Shown here in pieces: positions 1-9,471 of a DNA stretch of 64,000 nt. The stretch is from Bacteroidales bacterium (GTDB taxonomy: Bacteria; Bacteroidota; Bacteroidia; Bacteroidales; Paludibacteraceae). Within the stretch, counting starts at the first letter, position 1. Each line of letters begins with the position of its first letter. The notes beneath the pieces were generated by a model, which was not told where the DNA came from, did no database searches, and saw only the letters and a list, made by a program, of their open reading frames with translations. Location of the stretch: assembly GCA_022783865.1 (NCBI GenBank), contig JALFYY010000015.1, forward strand, positions 42,883 through 106,882, given 5' to 3'. Made by a program: the position numbers and the translations under genes.

Positions 1-348
1 CGTATGGAAGTGTACAATGCCTTCTATACTACCGGTTTGCAACCTGTCACCGACTCTGCTGCCGCTACCATAGTAACAGCCGATACTTTCGCTGACCTTT
101 TGTCACAGCGTCCTGTCGTTTTCTGTGGCAATGGTGCAGACAAGTGCAAAACCGTTCTTGTCTCTCCCAATGCGCTTTTCTTGGATAACATCTATCCTTC
201 TGCTGAGTATATGGGACAATTGGCGGAATCTCTCTGTCAACAGGGCAAAACAGTACAACTTACTGACATTGCTTACTACAATCCTTTCTACTTGAAGGAG
301 TTCCAAGCAACTGTCAGTCGCAACAAAGTATTGCAAAATAATCTCTAA
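1..348 (+). CDS. tsaB: tRNA threonylcarbamoyladenosine biosynthesis protein TsaB, C-terminal part
   Basis: The gene is cut by the left window edge; the frame is already open at base 1 (Arg, then Met-Glu-Val-Tyr). The DxRRMEVY-like opening and the closing YYNPFYLKEF segment are typical of the C-terminal half of TsaB (YeaZ), the inactive ASKHA-fold partner of TsaD in making the t6A modification of ANN-decoding tRNAs in the cytoplasm. About 115 residues of a usual 225-235 are present, so the N-terminal half lies upstream. It is followed after 12 bases by galK on the same strand. The assignment rests on remembered family sequence and not on a search. Confidence 0.8.
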   Translation, partial: RMEVYNAFYTTGLQPVTDSAAATIVTADTFADLLSQRPVVFCGNGADKCKTVLVSPNALFLDNIYPSAEYMGQLAESLCQQGKTVQLTDIAYYNPFYLKEFQATVSRNKVLQNNL

Positions 349-360
349 TACCTCTTGTAT

Positions 361-1524
361 ATGGAAACATCTGAATTAAAACAAGCATTCCGGCAAGCCT
401 ATGGTCATGCACCCGAAGCGGTCTATTTTTCTCCGGGCCGTGTCAATCTTATCGGTGAACATACCGATTATAATGGCGGTTATGTTTTTCCTTGTGCCTT
501 GAGTTTCGGTACTTACTTGCTTATTGCACGCAACGATAACAGGCAACTCCGCTTCAAGTCGCTCAATATGCCGCAGATTATCACACTCGGTCTGGACCGG
601 CTTACTACTCCTCTGCCCGACAATAGTTGGGTCAACTATCCCTTGGGTGTCATTGCGCAATTTATTAAGAAAGGTATTCAAATCGTTGATGGCTATGATA
701 TACTTATTTGGGGTAACGTTCCTGCCGGTGCAGGATTGAGTTCCAGTGCCGCTCTCGAAGTGGTAACTGCCTATGCTTTCAACGATATTCTTCATACAGG
801 TTTCGACCGCACTGCGCTTGCCCTCATCGGACAAGCCTCCGAGCATGAGTTTGCCGGTGTAAACTGCGGTATTATGGATCAGTTCGCTTCGGCACAAGGT
901 AAAAAAGGCCATGCCATCTTCCTTAATTGCGACACCTTGCAGTTCGAACTTGTACCGGTTAAGTTATCAGGTATCAAAATCGTTATTAGTAATACTCATA
1001 GCCCTCATAAACTCGATTCGGGTGCTTATAACGACCGTGTTGCACAATGCCGCTTGGCACTCGAACAGTTGCGCACCGTTCGTCCTTTGAACAACCTTGC
1101 CCAACTCACTGAAGAAGAGTTTACTAAGATAGAGAATGCTATTACCGACCCTGTTGCTCACCGTCGTGCCCGCCATGTCGTAGGCGAAGTACAACGCACT
1201 ACCGGCGCTGTCGAAGCCTTGAAAAAAGGTGATATTCTCGCATTCGGTAAGTTGATGTGTGCTTCCCATGTCTCTTTGCGTGATGACTACGAAGTAACCG
1301 GACCCGAACTCGATGCTTTGGCAGAAGAAGCTTGGAAGATTCCGGGTGTTATAGGTTCACGTATGACCGGTGGCGGTTTTGGCGGTTGCACGGTTTCTCT
1401 TGTAAAAGACGAAGCAATCCCTGAGTTCATAGAGAAAGTTGGAGCGGCTTACACGGAGCGTACAGGGCTGAAAGCTGATTTCTATATAGCGGAAATAGGT
1501 GATGGTGCTTGTAAAATCGGGTAA
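361..1524 (+). CDS. galK: Galactokinase
   Basis: GHMP-family galactokinase, 387 residues, phosphorylating alpha-D-galactose at C1 in the Leloir pathway. The galactokinase signature GRVNLIGEHTDYNGG lies at about residues 26-40, the ATP-binding GAGLSSSAALE segment at about 125-135, and a third GHMP motif, GGGFGGCTVSLV, near the C-terminus. An in-frame TTG lies two codons upstream at 355, but the ATG at 361 gives the usual N-terminus and is preferred. The gene lies 12 bases before galM, so the two probably share a transcript. No galT or galE is in the window, so the pathway must be completed elsewhere. Confidence 0.96.
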   Translation: METSELKQAFRQAYGHAPEAVYFSPGRVNLIGEHTDYNGGYVFPCALSFGTYLLIARNDNRQLRFKSLNMPQIITLGLDRLTTPLPDNSWVNYPLGVIAQFIKKGIQIVDGYDILIWGNVPAGAGLSSSAALEVVTAYAFNDILHTGFDRTALALIGQASEHEFAGVNCGIMDQFASAQGKKGHAIFLNCDTLQFELVPVKLSGIKIVISNTHSPHKLDSGAYNDRVAQCRLALEQLRTVRPLNNLAQLTEEEFTKIENAITDPVAHRRARHVVGEVQRTTGAVEALKKGDILAFGKLMCASHVSLRDDYEVTGPELDALAEEAWKIPGVIGSRMTGGGFGGCTVSLVKDEAIPEFIEKVGAAYTERTGLKADFYIAEIGDGACKIG

Positions 1525-1536
1525 AATAGGATAGTT

Positions 1537-2574
1537 ATGGTCAACTCTCAGTCTTTTTCTCAGTTTATCCGTCGCAAACGTATAGGTCTTTATACTTTGC
1601 GTAATCCTCGTGGTATGCAGGTGCAAATCACTAACTATGGTGCAAAGATAGTGTCACTTTTAGCTCCCGATGCCGATGGCAAGATGGCAGATGTGGTATT
1701 GGGTTTCTCTACTTTGGAGGAATGGATGCAAAAAGAAACCTATTTCAATGCTGTTATCGGGCGTTATGCCAACCGTATCAAAGACGGACGTTTCACGCTC
1801 GATGGCAAAACTTATAACTTGGCAACCAACAACGGTACCAATCATCTGCATGGTGGAAACGTCGGTTTCAACGAAAAAATATGGGAGGTAGTAGGGCAGA
1901 CTGCTTACTCTGTTTCGTTCCGCTATCGTTCCGTTGATGGCGAAGAAGGCTATCCCGGCACTTTGGATACCTATGTCACTTATCGTCTCACCCGTGACAA
2001 TGCGCTCAGTATTACTTATGAGGCTAAAACCGATAAGACAACTGTCCTTGGCTTCACCAATCACGCTTATTTTAACCTCAAAGGTGAAGGCAATGGCGAT
2101 GTGCGCGACCATATCTTGCAAGTCAATGCTGATCAATATACGCCTTTCGATGATACGGCTTGCCCGACAGGCGAAATCCTTCCGGTAGAGAATACCCCTA
2201 TGGATTTCCGCCAACCCACTCTCATTGCCGATCGGATCGACCTGCCTTTCTTCCTGACGGGACGTGGTATCGACAATAACTGGGTACTCCGCAAAACATC
2301 CGATAAGAAAGAAAAAGAACCCGAGTTGGCGGCACGTGTCAGTGCTGCAGGGCGCACTATGGAAGTGTGGACTACACTTCCCGGTTTGCAAGTCTATACA
2401 GGCAACTGGGTAGAACCCAATCAGGGCAAGTCCGGTAAAACCTATGGACCTCAGACTGCCATTTGTTTGGAGGCACAGAACTTTCCTGATTCTCCTAATA
2501 TTCCTGCTTTCCCGTCGGCAGTATTGCAGCCGGGTGAAGTATATTTTGAACAATGTATCTATAAGTTTGTCTGA
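1537..2574 (+). CDS. galM: Aldose 1-epimerase (galactose mutarotase)
   Basis: Interconverts alpha and beta anomers of galactose or glucose and so supplies the alpha anomer to the kinase encoded just upstream. The 345-residue protein has the family's catalytic elements: NGTNHLHGG (first His), FTNHAYFNL (catalytic His) and a C-terminal LEAQNFPDSPN segment with the catalytic Glu. There is no signal peptide, so a cytoplasmic enzyme is expected; many Bacteroidales GalM proteins are exported. The stop codon overlaps the ATG of the next gene by one base (TGATG), suggesting translational coupling with an otherwise unrelated TPR lipoprotein. Confidence 0.95.
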   Translation: MVNSQSFSQFIRRKRIGLYTLRNPRGMQVQITNYGAKIVSLLAPDADGKMADVVLGFSTLEEWMQKETYFNAVIGRYANRIKDGRFTLDGKTYNLATNNGTNHLHGGNVGFNEKIWEVVGQTAYSVSFRYRSVDGEEGYPGTLDTYVTYRLTRDNALSITYEAKTDKTTVLGFTNHAYFNLKGEGNGDVRDHILQVNADQYTPFDDTACPTGEILPVENTPMDFRQPTLIADRIDLPFFLTGRGIDNNWVLRKTSDKKEKEPELAARVSAAGRTMEVWTTLPGLQVYTGNWVEPNQGKSGKTYGPQTAICLEAQNFPDSPNIPAFPSAVLQPGEVYFEQCIYKFV

Positions 2575-5297
2575 TGCAGAACCGGAATAGATATTATATA
2601 TTGTTGTTTTGGATAGGTTTGATTCTTTCGGCAACTTCCTGTTCTACGCAAAAGAACACGGCGGCAAGCCGTTCCTTTCATGCTACCACCACCCGCTATA
2701 ATATCTATTTCAATGGTGCTATATCTTTTGATGAAGGGCTTCGGGCCATCGACGAAGCGAACCAGGACAATTTCTCGCAGGTTATTCCGCTCTATCCGGT
2801 GAGCAACCATACTGCTGCCGAATCCGCGGCAAGCCAGATGGACCGCACCATCGAGAAATGCCGCAAGTGTATCAAACTGCACTCAATCAAAGCAAAGCCC
2901 AAAATCAATCAGAAGAAACGGAGCGACCCTAAATATCAGGCATTCCTCAATCAACGTGAGTTCAATAAATACATGTGGGAAGCATGGATACTCTTGGGCA
3001 AAGCCGAGTTTCACAAAGGCGATTTTCTTGGTTCTGTCGGTACGTTTAACTATGTGGCACGCCAGTACGACTACGACAAGAATATCGTTGCCATTTGCCA
3101 ACTCTGGTCCGTTCGTGCCTATGCAGAAATGGGGTGGCTCTACGAAGCCGAAGAACTCTTGCAGAAAGTCAGTATTGATGACCTTTCCCGTAAACATGCA
3201 TGGCTATATTCTGCTGTTAGTGCCGACCTTAAGTTGAAGACCGACCGCTACAAAGATGCCGTTCCTTTCCTCAAATTGGCACTGAAAGAAGAAACACGTG
3301 CTGAGAAACTGCGCTATACTTATGTCTTGGCACAACTCTACGAACTGCAAGGTGATAAAAAAACGGCTATCAGCTATTATAAGAAGGTTGGTTCGCTCAA
3401 TCCTTCTGCCGAAATGGATTTCAGTGCCCGTCTGAAACGCTTGCAGTTATCCGGTGACCTGAAAGCACTGGGCAAAATGGCAAAGCAGTATAAGTATCGC
3501 GACCGTTTGGACCAAATCTATAGCGCTATTGGCGATATCTATATCTCACGCCAAGATACTGTGCATGCCATCGAACATTATCAGTTGGCAATCGACAAGA
3601 GTACAGAAGGCGGACTGCCCAAAGCCAAAGTATTGGTGCAGGCAGGAGATATCTACTATCAGTTGCGTGATTACAATCATGCCCAGCCATGCTATAAAGA
3701 GGCTGTCACTATCCTTTCTGCCGACAATGCCGATTACAAGCGTATTCAAAACAGAGCCGAGACCTTGGACGAATTGGTGGTGGAGTATAACACAGTCCAA
3801 CTCCAAGACTCCTTGCAACGTCTTAGTAAACTGCCACCCGAAGAGCAACTCCGGATTGTGGAAAATATCATAGCCGAACTTGAGCGGGCAGAGAAAGAAG
3901 CTGCAGAAAAACAGGCACAGGCGGCTCGAGATGCCGAAAACGGAGGCTTGCAGAGTGTCAATACTCTCAATATGGTAGGCGGCGGAGGCGGTAGTGCCGA
4001 CTGGTATTTCTATAATGCCCAGCTTATGCGTTCCGGCAAGCAGGCTTTTACACAGCGTTGGGGTACTCGTCCCTTGGAAGACAACTGGCGGCGTATCAGC
4101 AAAACCATCATTGCGCCTGCATATACCAACGATTCTGATGACCTGCCTTTAGATAGCCTTGGTAACGATTCCACCAAACCGACGTTGCCTGTCTCCGATA
4201 ATAAAGCCCCGCAGTTTTACTTGCAGCAGATACCCAAGACAGAAGCCGACTTTGCCCTCTCTGACAGTCTGATTGCCTCTGCGCTCTATAAGATGATTTA
4301 TATCTATCAGGATAAAATCAACGATGCTGCATTGGCGCAAGAGACCTACGAAGAGTTTTGCCGTCGTTTCCCTGCCGACCGGCGCTTGGTGGATCTCTAT
4401 TATATGTACTATCTCAACAGTTTGAAGCAGAACAATACTGCTTTTGCCGAAATCTATAGACAAAAGATTATATCCGGGTTTCCCGATAGCAAACAAGCGT
4501 TGATAGTGTCGCAACCCGATTATTTCTCTCGTTTGCAAAAGATGGTGCAGGAGCAGGAATCGCTTTATGCCGATACTTACCGTCATTATCGCACTGCTCG
4601 TTTCGACTCTGTCAAATACAACACTCGCTATGCCGAGCAGAACTACCAATTGTCGCCGCTTATGCCCAAATTCCTGTTCCTCAATGCGATTGCGGTGGCA
4701 AAGACCGAAGGGCAGGATGCTTTTGTTGCTTGCCTGCGTGATATGGTGGCGCGCTATCCCCAAAGCGAAACCAGTGCGATGGCAAAAGATATGTTGGCAG
4801 TGATGAATCAGGGGATGGAGAGTCAGATGGGCGGTTCGGCAAGCACTCTCTTGGAGCGTCGCGATTTCATAGAACAAGACAACGATACGACGCAAGAATA
4901 CGCCTTTTCATCGGAAAAAACAGATAAGAGTACGGTCTGTATCGCCTTTAATACGAAGGTGGCTGCCACTGTATTTCCCAATAACGAAGAAGAGGCACTC
5001 AACCAACTTTTGTATCAAGTGGCGCTCTTCAACTTCTCGCAGTTCCTCATTAAAGACTTTGATCTCCGGAAAGTTCCGATGTTCGGTATGGGCACGCAAG
5101 CGTTGGAAGTCTCAGGTTTCGATAATTACGACGAAGCTTTGTGGTATATCTTTTTGTTGCAAAGCAACGAAGATGTCCATATGCTCTTGCAGCAACTCCA
5201 AGCCGACCTCATTCCTATCACCGATACCAATAAGGCCTTGCTCAACACCCGTTTCTCTGTCGAAGACTACAAAGCATTCCAAAAGACATTGAAATAA
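2574..5297 (+). CDS. TPR lipoprotein of the SprE/PorW type (type IX secretion associated)
   Basis: A 907-residue lipoprotein: hydrophobic leader, lipobox ending at Cys23, then helical TPR-like repeats from about residue 60 to 400, a low-complexity Glu/Ala-rich linker near 430-470, and more helical repeats to the end. The N-terminal region (CST..., RYNIYFNG, DNFSQVIPLYP) resembles SprE of Flavobacterium johnsoniae and PorW of Porphyromonas gingivalis, periplasmic or outer-membrane lipoproteins needed for type IX secretion. T9SS sorting domains on several proteins in this window agree with that role. It starts on the galM stop codon. Assignment is from recalled similarity; a generic TPR lipoprotein is the alternative. 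Confidence 0.78.
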   Translation: MQNRNRYYILLFWIGLILSATSCSTQKNTAASRSFHATTTRYNIYFNGAISFDEGLRAIDEANQDNFSQVIPLYPVSNHTAAESAASQMDRTIEKCRKCIKLHSIKAKPKINQKKRSDPKYQAFLNQREFNKYMWEAWILLGKAEFHKGDFLGSVGTFNYVARQYDYDKNIVAICQLWSVRAYAEMGWLYEAEELLQKVSIDDLSRKHAWLYSAVSADLKLKTDRYKDAVPFLKLALKEETRAEKLRYTYVLAQLYELQGDKKTAISYYKKVGSLNPSAEMDFSARLKRLQLSGDLKALGKMAKQYKYRDRLDQIYSAIGDIYISRQDTVHAIEHYQLAIDKSTEGGLPKAKVLVQAGDIYYQLRDYNHAQPCYKEAVTILSADNADYKRIQNRAETLDELVVEYNTVQLQDSLQRLSKLPPEEQLRIVENIIAELERAEKEAAEKQAQAARDAENGGLQSVNTLNMVGGGGGSADWYFYNAQLMRSGKQAFTQRWGTRPLEDNWRRISKTIIAPAYTNDSDDLPLDSLGNDSTKPTLPVSDNKAPQFYLQQIPKTEADFALSDSLIASALYKMIYIYQDKINDAALAQETYEEFCRRFPADRRLVDLYYMYYLNSLKQNNTAFAEIYRQKIISGFPDSKQALIVSQPDYFSRLQKMVQEQESLYADTYRHYRTARFDSVKYNTRYAEQNYQLSPLMPKFLFLNAIAVAKTEGQDAFVACLRDMVARYPQSETSAMAKDMLAVMNQGMESQMGGSASTLLERRDFIEQDNDTTQEYAFSSEKTDKSTVCIAFNTKVAATVFPNNEEEALNQLLYQVALFNFSQFLIKDFDLRKVPMFGMGTQALEVSGFDNYDEALWYIFLLQSNEDVHMLLQQLQADLIPITDTNKALLNTRFSVEDYKAFQKTLK

Positions 5298-5340
5298 GTC
5301 GGGGATTCTTGTGATATGCTATTTTGTAGAATATTACAAA

Positions 5341-5373
5341 TCTATTGCTTCTCTATTGACAATCTATTAACTA
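5341..5373. repeat. Tandem array, 3 units of 11 bp (TCTATTnnnnn)
   Basis: Three consecutive 11-base units all begin TCTATT and diverge in the last five bases. It is one of eleven arrays of this period seen in gaps across the window. Confidence 0.75.
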
Positions 5374-5392
5374 TCAAGTTACGTAGTACTAT

Positions 5393-5436
5393 GAACCCTG
5401 TATAAACCCCGTATGAGACTTGCATATCCCCTGTAT
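5393..5436. repeat. Tandem array, 4 imperfect units of 11 bp (CCYTGTAT family)
   Basis: Four 11-base units built on the core CCCTGTAT, the third more diverged. The same core recurs at 41898-41930 and, on the opposite strand, at 50404-50436. Confidence 0.7.
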
Positions 5437-5524
5437 ATATCATCACCTACAATGGACATGTTGCGTATATAATCCATAGAATATAGTAGTGTACAGTCTG
5501 ACAATTCTTCGTTTTTTCAGTTCC

Positions 5525-6286
5525 TCAACAAATCACATACTTCACTTCCTTAAAGTGATAGATGTGCACTTCACCTGTTGCGGTACGCAGTTGCAAACGC
5601 CCGTCGGGCAATACATCGCTGATACGTGCCAAAAAAGCATCGGGAGTAGCTGTTGTTTGTATGTTCATAGGATGGCTGTCGCACTTGTTCTCTTTGTACA
5701 GATACATCCCGTTTCGCCTGTAAAGCCGTTGCATATATCGCATTTTCAGTTCTTCCGGATGATGCAACAAAGGGCGTAATTCGGCGAACTTGTCAAGTAT
5801 TTCTTGTAGCAATCTCTCTCTGTCTGTTTCTTTGCCCGTTATCTGTTTGAGCGAAATAGGATTGGGTGCCTTGCTCTTGAATTCCTCTTGGTTGACATTG
5901 ATGCCGATGCCGGCAATCGAATAGTCCAACCGTTCCCCGATAATGCAGTGCTCAATGAGAATACCTACTAATTTCTTGTCTTTCCAATAGATGTCATTAG
6001 GCCACTTTATACTGATTTCATCGGCATATTTATCCAATACTTCTACCAAAGCCAAGGGCACTAATTCCGATAAAAGAAACTGCTCTTCAATCCGTATGTC
6101 GTGCAAACGAAATAGGGTGGTGAAGAGCAGATTCCGTCCTTCTTCGCTTTCCCAACCGTTTCCCTGTTGTCCTCGTCCTGCCGTCTGGAAGTCTGTATAA
6201 ATGGTAAATCCCTCTGCCAGATTGTTGTTCTGACAGAGCATCTGTTTCATCAGATTGTTTGTACTATCGGTTCTTTTGATATACAT
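5525..6286 (-). CDS. birA: Biotin--[acetyl-CoA-carboxylase] ligase
   Basis: Class I biotin protein ligase of 253 residues without the DNA-binding N-terminal domain of E. coli BirA. It joins biotin to the carrier lysine of acyl-CoA carboxylases through biotinyl-AMP. Visible signatures are DSTN near the N-terminus, the biotin/ATP loop TAGRGQQGNGW, the WPNDIYWKDKKLVGILIE segment with the catalytic lysine, and GIGINVNQ. The C-terminal beta domain (about 205-253) is present. Its start lies inside the last 23 bases of dacB, so the two genes are probably cotranscribed and translationally coupled. Confidence 0.95.
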   Translation of the reverse strand: MYIKRTDSTNNLMKQMLCQNNNLAEGFTIYTDFQTAGRGQQGNGWESEEGRNLLFTTLFRLHDIRIEEQFLLSELVPLALVEVLDKYADEISIKWPNDIYWKDKKLVGILIEHCIIGERLDYSIAGIGINVNQEEFKSKAPNPISLKQITGKETDRERLLQEILDKFAELRPLLHHPEELKMRYMQRLYRRNGMYLYKENKCDSHPMNIQTTATPDAFLARISDVLPDGRLQLRTATGEVHIYHFKEVKYVIC

Positions 6287-7685
6287 CGAGTAAGAGTTTT
6301 TCTATTGCTTTCTGTACGTTCTTCGCTTTGCCGTTGGCGTTGTTCACTAATACGGCAAATGCCAGTATTTCGCCGTTCTGTAGATACATATATCCTGCAT
6401 AACTCTTTATGCGTGAGGTCGTACCGCTTTTGGCAATCACTTTGCCTGCTAATTCCGTATCTCGGAGAAACGAACGCAGTGTACCTGATTCACCTGCTAC
6501 GGGCAGTGAAGCGATAAATGCCTCTTTTTCCTTGCTCTGCTGCATAAAACTAAGCAAATCCACCAAGGTTTTGGCAGATACTGCATCTTGTGGTGAGAGT
6601 CCGCTGCCGTCCATAATGAAACAGCGTTGTAGCGAAATTCCCCGATGAAACCAGCAATTTTGAATGGTGGTCGCCGAATTGTGTATCGTACAAGGCAACG
6701 CAATCTTGCTACCTAAATAGCGGAATACCTGTTCTGCATAAAGGTTGTTCGATTCCTGGTTGATTTCCTTTACAAGCGTTGACAGCAGTTCCGACTGATG
6801 TTCATACAATACTATTCGTCCCGAAGGGGCGTTTTCTGCGATGAAACCGGCTTCTTTTGCCACCCGTATGCCGTTTTCCCGCAGTCGCATCGTCAGATGT
6901 TGCGCCAAAAGCAGTGGCGGATTTGGTATGTCGCCTCTTACGCCGAACACTCCTCGGTTGCTTGGTACACTGCCCACCAGATACCGATGGTTGCAGTAGG
7001 GTACACCGTGCACATACGCACCGTCGTAAGTGATAGCCGTACAACGGATATGGTTTTCAAACGTGATACCTTCTATATATGGCAGTGTCTTGATTACCTC
7101 GGCAACGCTGCCTATCTGACCGCTCCTGAGTTGCACATTCATCGTGTTGTCCATATAGGGCAAGGCATAAATGCCGGGGGCGTAGTAGTTGCCTATGTCT
7201 TCCCATATCCATTGTGGATTGATGGCGTCGCCATCGAAAAACGAGGCGTCGGCTATCACTTGTCCGTCTATTTCTCGGATGCCAGCTTGCCGCAACGCAC
7301 GTACCCAATGGTAGAGAAACGATTGATTGCCAACTCTCTGGCTGCCTAAAGTCGGATCGCCTGTACCGCGGATATACAGATTGCCGTGCAGTATGCCGTC
7401 CTTTATCTCTCCGTCAGTTTCTAAATAGGTTGGGAACCTGAAGTCGTTGCCTAATATCTCTAATGCCGAAGTGGTGGTAATGATTTTCATCGTCGAAGCC
7501 GGCGGAATCACATTGTTTTCCCGATACGAAGCCATTACTTTGCCCGTGCTCAGGTTCTTTATATATATACCCACGTTGGCAGATTCCACCAAAGGCTGTG
7601 TCACAAATGCCTCTAAAGCACTCTGTTGACTATTAACATACAGCCAACTAATCATCAAAACACATAGAAAACCTAACTTTTTCAT
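6264..7685 (-). CDS. dacB: D-alanyl-D-alanine carboxypeptidase/endopeptidase (PBP4 class)
   Basis: Class C low-molecular-mass penicillin-binding protein of 473 residues with an N-terminal signal peptide. It trims or cuts peptidoglycan stem peptides in the periplasm. The three active-site motifs are visible: SxxK as STMK (Ser64-Lys67), SxN as SNN in the QESNNLYAEQV segment, and KSG in place of KTG in the KSGTTSRIKSYAGYM segment. The long insertion between the first two motifs is normal for PBP4. It is first in an apparent two-gene unit with birA and diverges from the gene at 7764. Confidence 0.94.
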   Translation of the reverse strand: MKKLGFLCVLMISWLYVNSQQSALEAFVTQPLVESANVGIYIKNLSTGKVMASYRENNVIPPASTMKIITTTSALEILGNDFRFPTYLETDGEIKDGILHGNLYIRGTGDPTLGSQRVGNQSFLYHWVRALRQAGIREIDGQVIADASFFDGDAINPQWIWEDIGNYYAPGIYALPYMDNTMNVQLRSGQIGSVAEVIKTLPYIEGITFENHIRCTAITYDGAYVHGVPYCNHRYLVGSVPSNRGVFGVRGDIPNPPLLLAQHLTMRLRENGIRVAKEAGFIAENAPSGRIVLYEHQSELLSTLVKEINQESNNLYAEQVFRYLGSKIALPCTIHNSATTIQNCWFHRGISLQRCFIMDGSGLSPQDAVSAKTLVDLLSFMQQSKEKEAFIASLPVAGESGTLRSFLRDTELAGKVIAKSGTTSRIKSYAGYMYLQNGEILAFAVLVNNANGKAKNVQKAIEKLLLDVYQKNR

Positions 7686-7727
7686 AAACTATTTCCCTAA
7701 TAGTGTGCGAAATTACAAAAAATAACT

Positions 7728-7735
7728 TACCTTTG
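7728..7735 (+). promoter_or_regulatory. -7 element TACCTTTG upstream of the kinase-like gene
   Basis: A match to the Bacteroidota -7 consensus TAnnTTTG, 28 bases before the ATG at 7764. No good -33 TTTG is seen at the right distance. Confidence 0.5.
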
Positions 7736-7763
7736 CAAGCGAAACCCATAAATCTATAGTGTC

Positions 7764-8324
7764 ATGATTATTACGATTGGTCGGCAATTGGCTGCCGGAG
7801 GAAGAGAAATTGGCAAGCACCTTGCTGAAAAACTCTCGTTGAAATACTATGATCGTGAGCTGATTCTCGAGGCTGGAAAGCAGAGCGGACTCAATCCGCA
7901 GCTCTTCGAACAAGTTGACGAACAGCACAATCTCTTCATGTATGCCTTGGGTGCAAAGAATCCGGAACTCTTTCGTATTCAATCGGATGTGATTGCACGG
8001 CTGGCAGAACAGGACAATTGTGTCTTCGTTGGTCGTTGTGCCGATTATATCCTGCGTGACAACCCCAACTGCCTCAGCATTTTCCTCTCTGCTGACTTGG
8101 ACGACCGTATAAAGCGTCTTTCTATCAGGGAAAATTGCTCTGCCAAGCAGGCTCTGGAGATTATCGAAAAGGCTGACCGCAAACGTGCCGAGTACTATGA
8201 GTTCTATACAGGTAAGGGGTGGGGCAAAGCCTGTAGCTACGACTTTTGTCTCAATACTACTTGGTTCGGAGTCGCCGAAGTGGTTGATTTAGTCTCCAAA
8301 GCAGCGTTGCATTTGCAAAAATAA
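7764..8324 (+). CDS. Cytidylate kinase-like family protein
   Basis: A 186-residue P-loop NTPase-like protein with the opening MIITIGRQLAAGGREIGKHLA seen in the 'cytidylate kinase-like' family, which lacks the canonical CMP-kinase insert. It has FVGRCADYIL and a C-terminal region with several basic residues in place of a normal lid. The family is widespread in Bacteroidota and Firmicutes, but its substrate is not established, so it should not be called cmk. It ends four bases before the glycerate kinase gene and they are likely cotranscribed. Confidence 0.82.
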   Translation: MIITIGRQLAAGGREIGKHLAEKLSLKYYDRELILEAGKQSGLNPQLFEQVDEQHNLFMYALGAKNPELFRIQSDVIARLAEQDNCVFVGRCADYILRDNPNCLSIFLSADLDDRIKRLSIRENCSAKQALEIIEKADRKRAEYYEFYTGKGWGKACSYDFCLNTTWFGVAEVVDLVSKAALHLQK

Positions 8325-8328
8325 TCCT

Positions 8329-9387
8329 ATGAAGATAGTAGTTGCCCCCGATTCTTTCAAAGGCTGTTGTACTGCTCTGGAGGCGGCAACGGCTCTTCGG
8401 CAAGGCATTTCTGAGGTCCTGCCCGATGCCGAGGTGCTGACTGTCCCCTTGGCAGATGGTGGTGAGGGCACAACCGGCGTGTTGGTCAGTTCTTTGCAAG
8501 GGCAATGGTCTCCGCTCGAATTTGGTTTCGATGCTTTGCTGCGTCCTGTCCGGACACACTATGGTTATCTCCCTTCTACTGGTCAAGTAGTGATGGAGGC
8601 GGCTGAAACTATCGGGCTGCCACGTCTCAAAAAAGAAGAATACAATCCCATACAAGCCTCTTCCTATGGTTTGGGGTATCAGTTGGTGCAAGCCTGTGAT
8701 GCAGGCTACCGGCATTTTCTCATTGGCTTGGGTGGTACTGCCACTTGCGATGGCGGTAAAGGCATGCTTCGTGCTATCCGCGAACACTTTGGTTCCGCCA
8801 TTCCATCGATAAAAATCGATGTGCTCTGCGATGTCAACAACCCGCTCTTCGGACCGCAAGGGGCTGCCTGTATCTTCGCACCGCAGAAAGGAGCAAATCC
8901 CGATGAAATCGTGCAGTTGGACCAAAATCTCCGTGCTATGGCGGTCGGTGAAAAAGCACGTTTTGCCCAATTGCCGGGTGCAGGAGCTGGCGGTGGCTTG
9001 GGCTTTGCTTTAGCGGCATATTTGGATGCGAATCTTCTGCAGGGCAGCAAAAAAATATTGGAAATCATCCATTTCAACGAGAAAATCAGTAATGCAGACC
9101 TTATTATCACGGGCGAAGGAAAGATGGACGGACAGACCTTGTGTGCCAAACTTCCTTCCGGTGTACTCAAGGCTGCCATGCGGCAAAGCATTCCTGTAGT
9201 GGGCGTTGCGGGCAAAGTCGAACAGCAGGACGCATTGCTCCGGCAAGGTTTCTTACGGATATATCCTGTCAATCCGCCAGGAATTCCCGATGAAATGGCG
9301 TTGCAAACCGATTATGCGCTCAGTCGCCTGACGCTCACTGCCAAACAAATCTGCAAAGATGTCCTGCTCGGTAAAAATAATTGTTGA
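8329..9387 (+). CDS. Glycerate kinase (GarK/GlxK type)
   Basis: Type I glycerate kinase, 352 residues, phosphorylating D-glycerate to a phosphoglycerate. The start MKIVVAPDSFKG, the PLADGGEGT segment at about residues 41-49, the GLGGTATCDGGKGML loop at about 134-148 and the ITGEGKMDGQT segment near 260-270 are the hallmarks of the family. A cytoplasmic enzyme feeding glycolysis is expected; the phosphoglycerate mutase gpmI is elsewhere in the window. No glycerate-producing genes are nearby, so the source of glycerate is unknown. Confidence 0.95.
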   Translation: MKIVVAPDSFKGCCTALEAATALRQGISEVLPDAEVLTVPLADGGEGTTGVLVSSLQGQWSPLEFGFDALLRPVRTHYGYLPSTGQVVMEAAETIGLPRLKKEEYNPIQASSYGLGYQLVQACDAGYRHFLIGLGGTATCDGGKGMLRAIREHFGSAIPSIKIDVLCDVNNPLFGPQGAACIFAPQKGANPDEIVQLDQNLRAMAVGEKARFAQLPGAGAGGGLGFALAAYLDANLLQGSKKILEIIHFNEKISNADLIITGEGKMDGQTLCAKLPSGVLKAAMRQSIPVVGVAGKVEQQDALLRQGFLRIYPVNPPGIPDEMALQTDYALSRLTLTAKQICKDVLLGKNNC

Positions 9388-9415
9388 AATATTTCCGTAA
9401 TTAAAAAACTTGCTG

Positions 9416-9423
9416 TACCTTTG
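9416..9423 (+). promoter_or_regulatory. -7 element TACCTTTG upstream of mdh
   Basis: Match to TAnnTTTG 49 bases before the mdh ATG. At 20 bases spacing the -33 region reads TTTC, a weak match, so mdh likely has its own promoter in the gap after the glycerate kinase gene. Confidence 0.55.
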
Positions 9424-9471
9424 CAGGGTGGAAACGAAATAATAGTTAACCAATAACATAAATTTTACACT

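Larger units (their letters stand above)
5298..5524. other. Convergent intergenic gap with two 11-bp-period arrays
   Basis: The gap between the convergent TPR lipoprotein and birA genes contains no plausible ORF. It holds two short tandem arrays of 11-base units (5341-5373 and 5393-5436). No clear intrinsic terminator with a T tract was seen. Confidence 0.7.

Noticed and set aside
7764..8324. Genuine CMP kinase (cmk)
   Set aside because: The protein belongs to the cytidylate-kinase-like family and lacks the normal CMP-binding insert and length.
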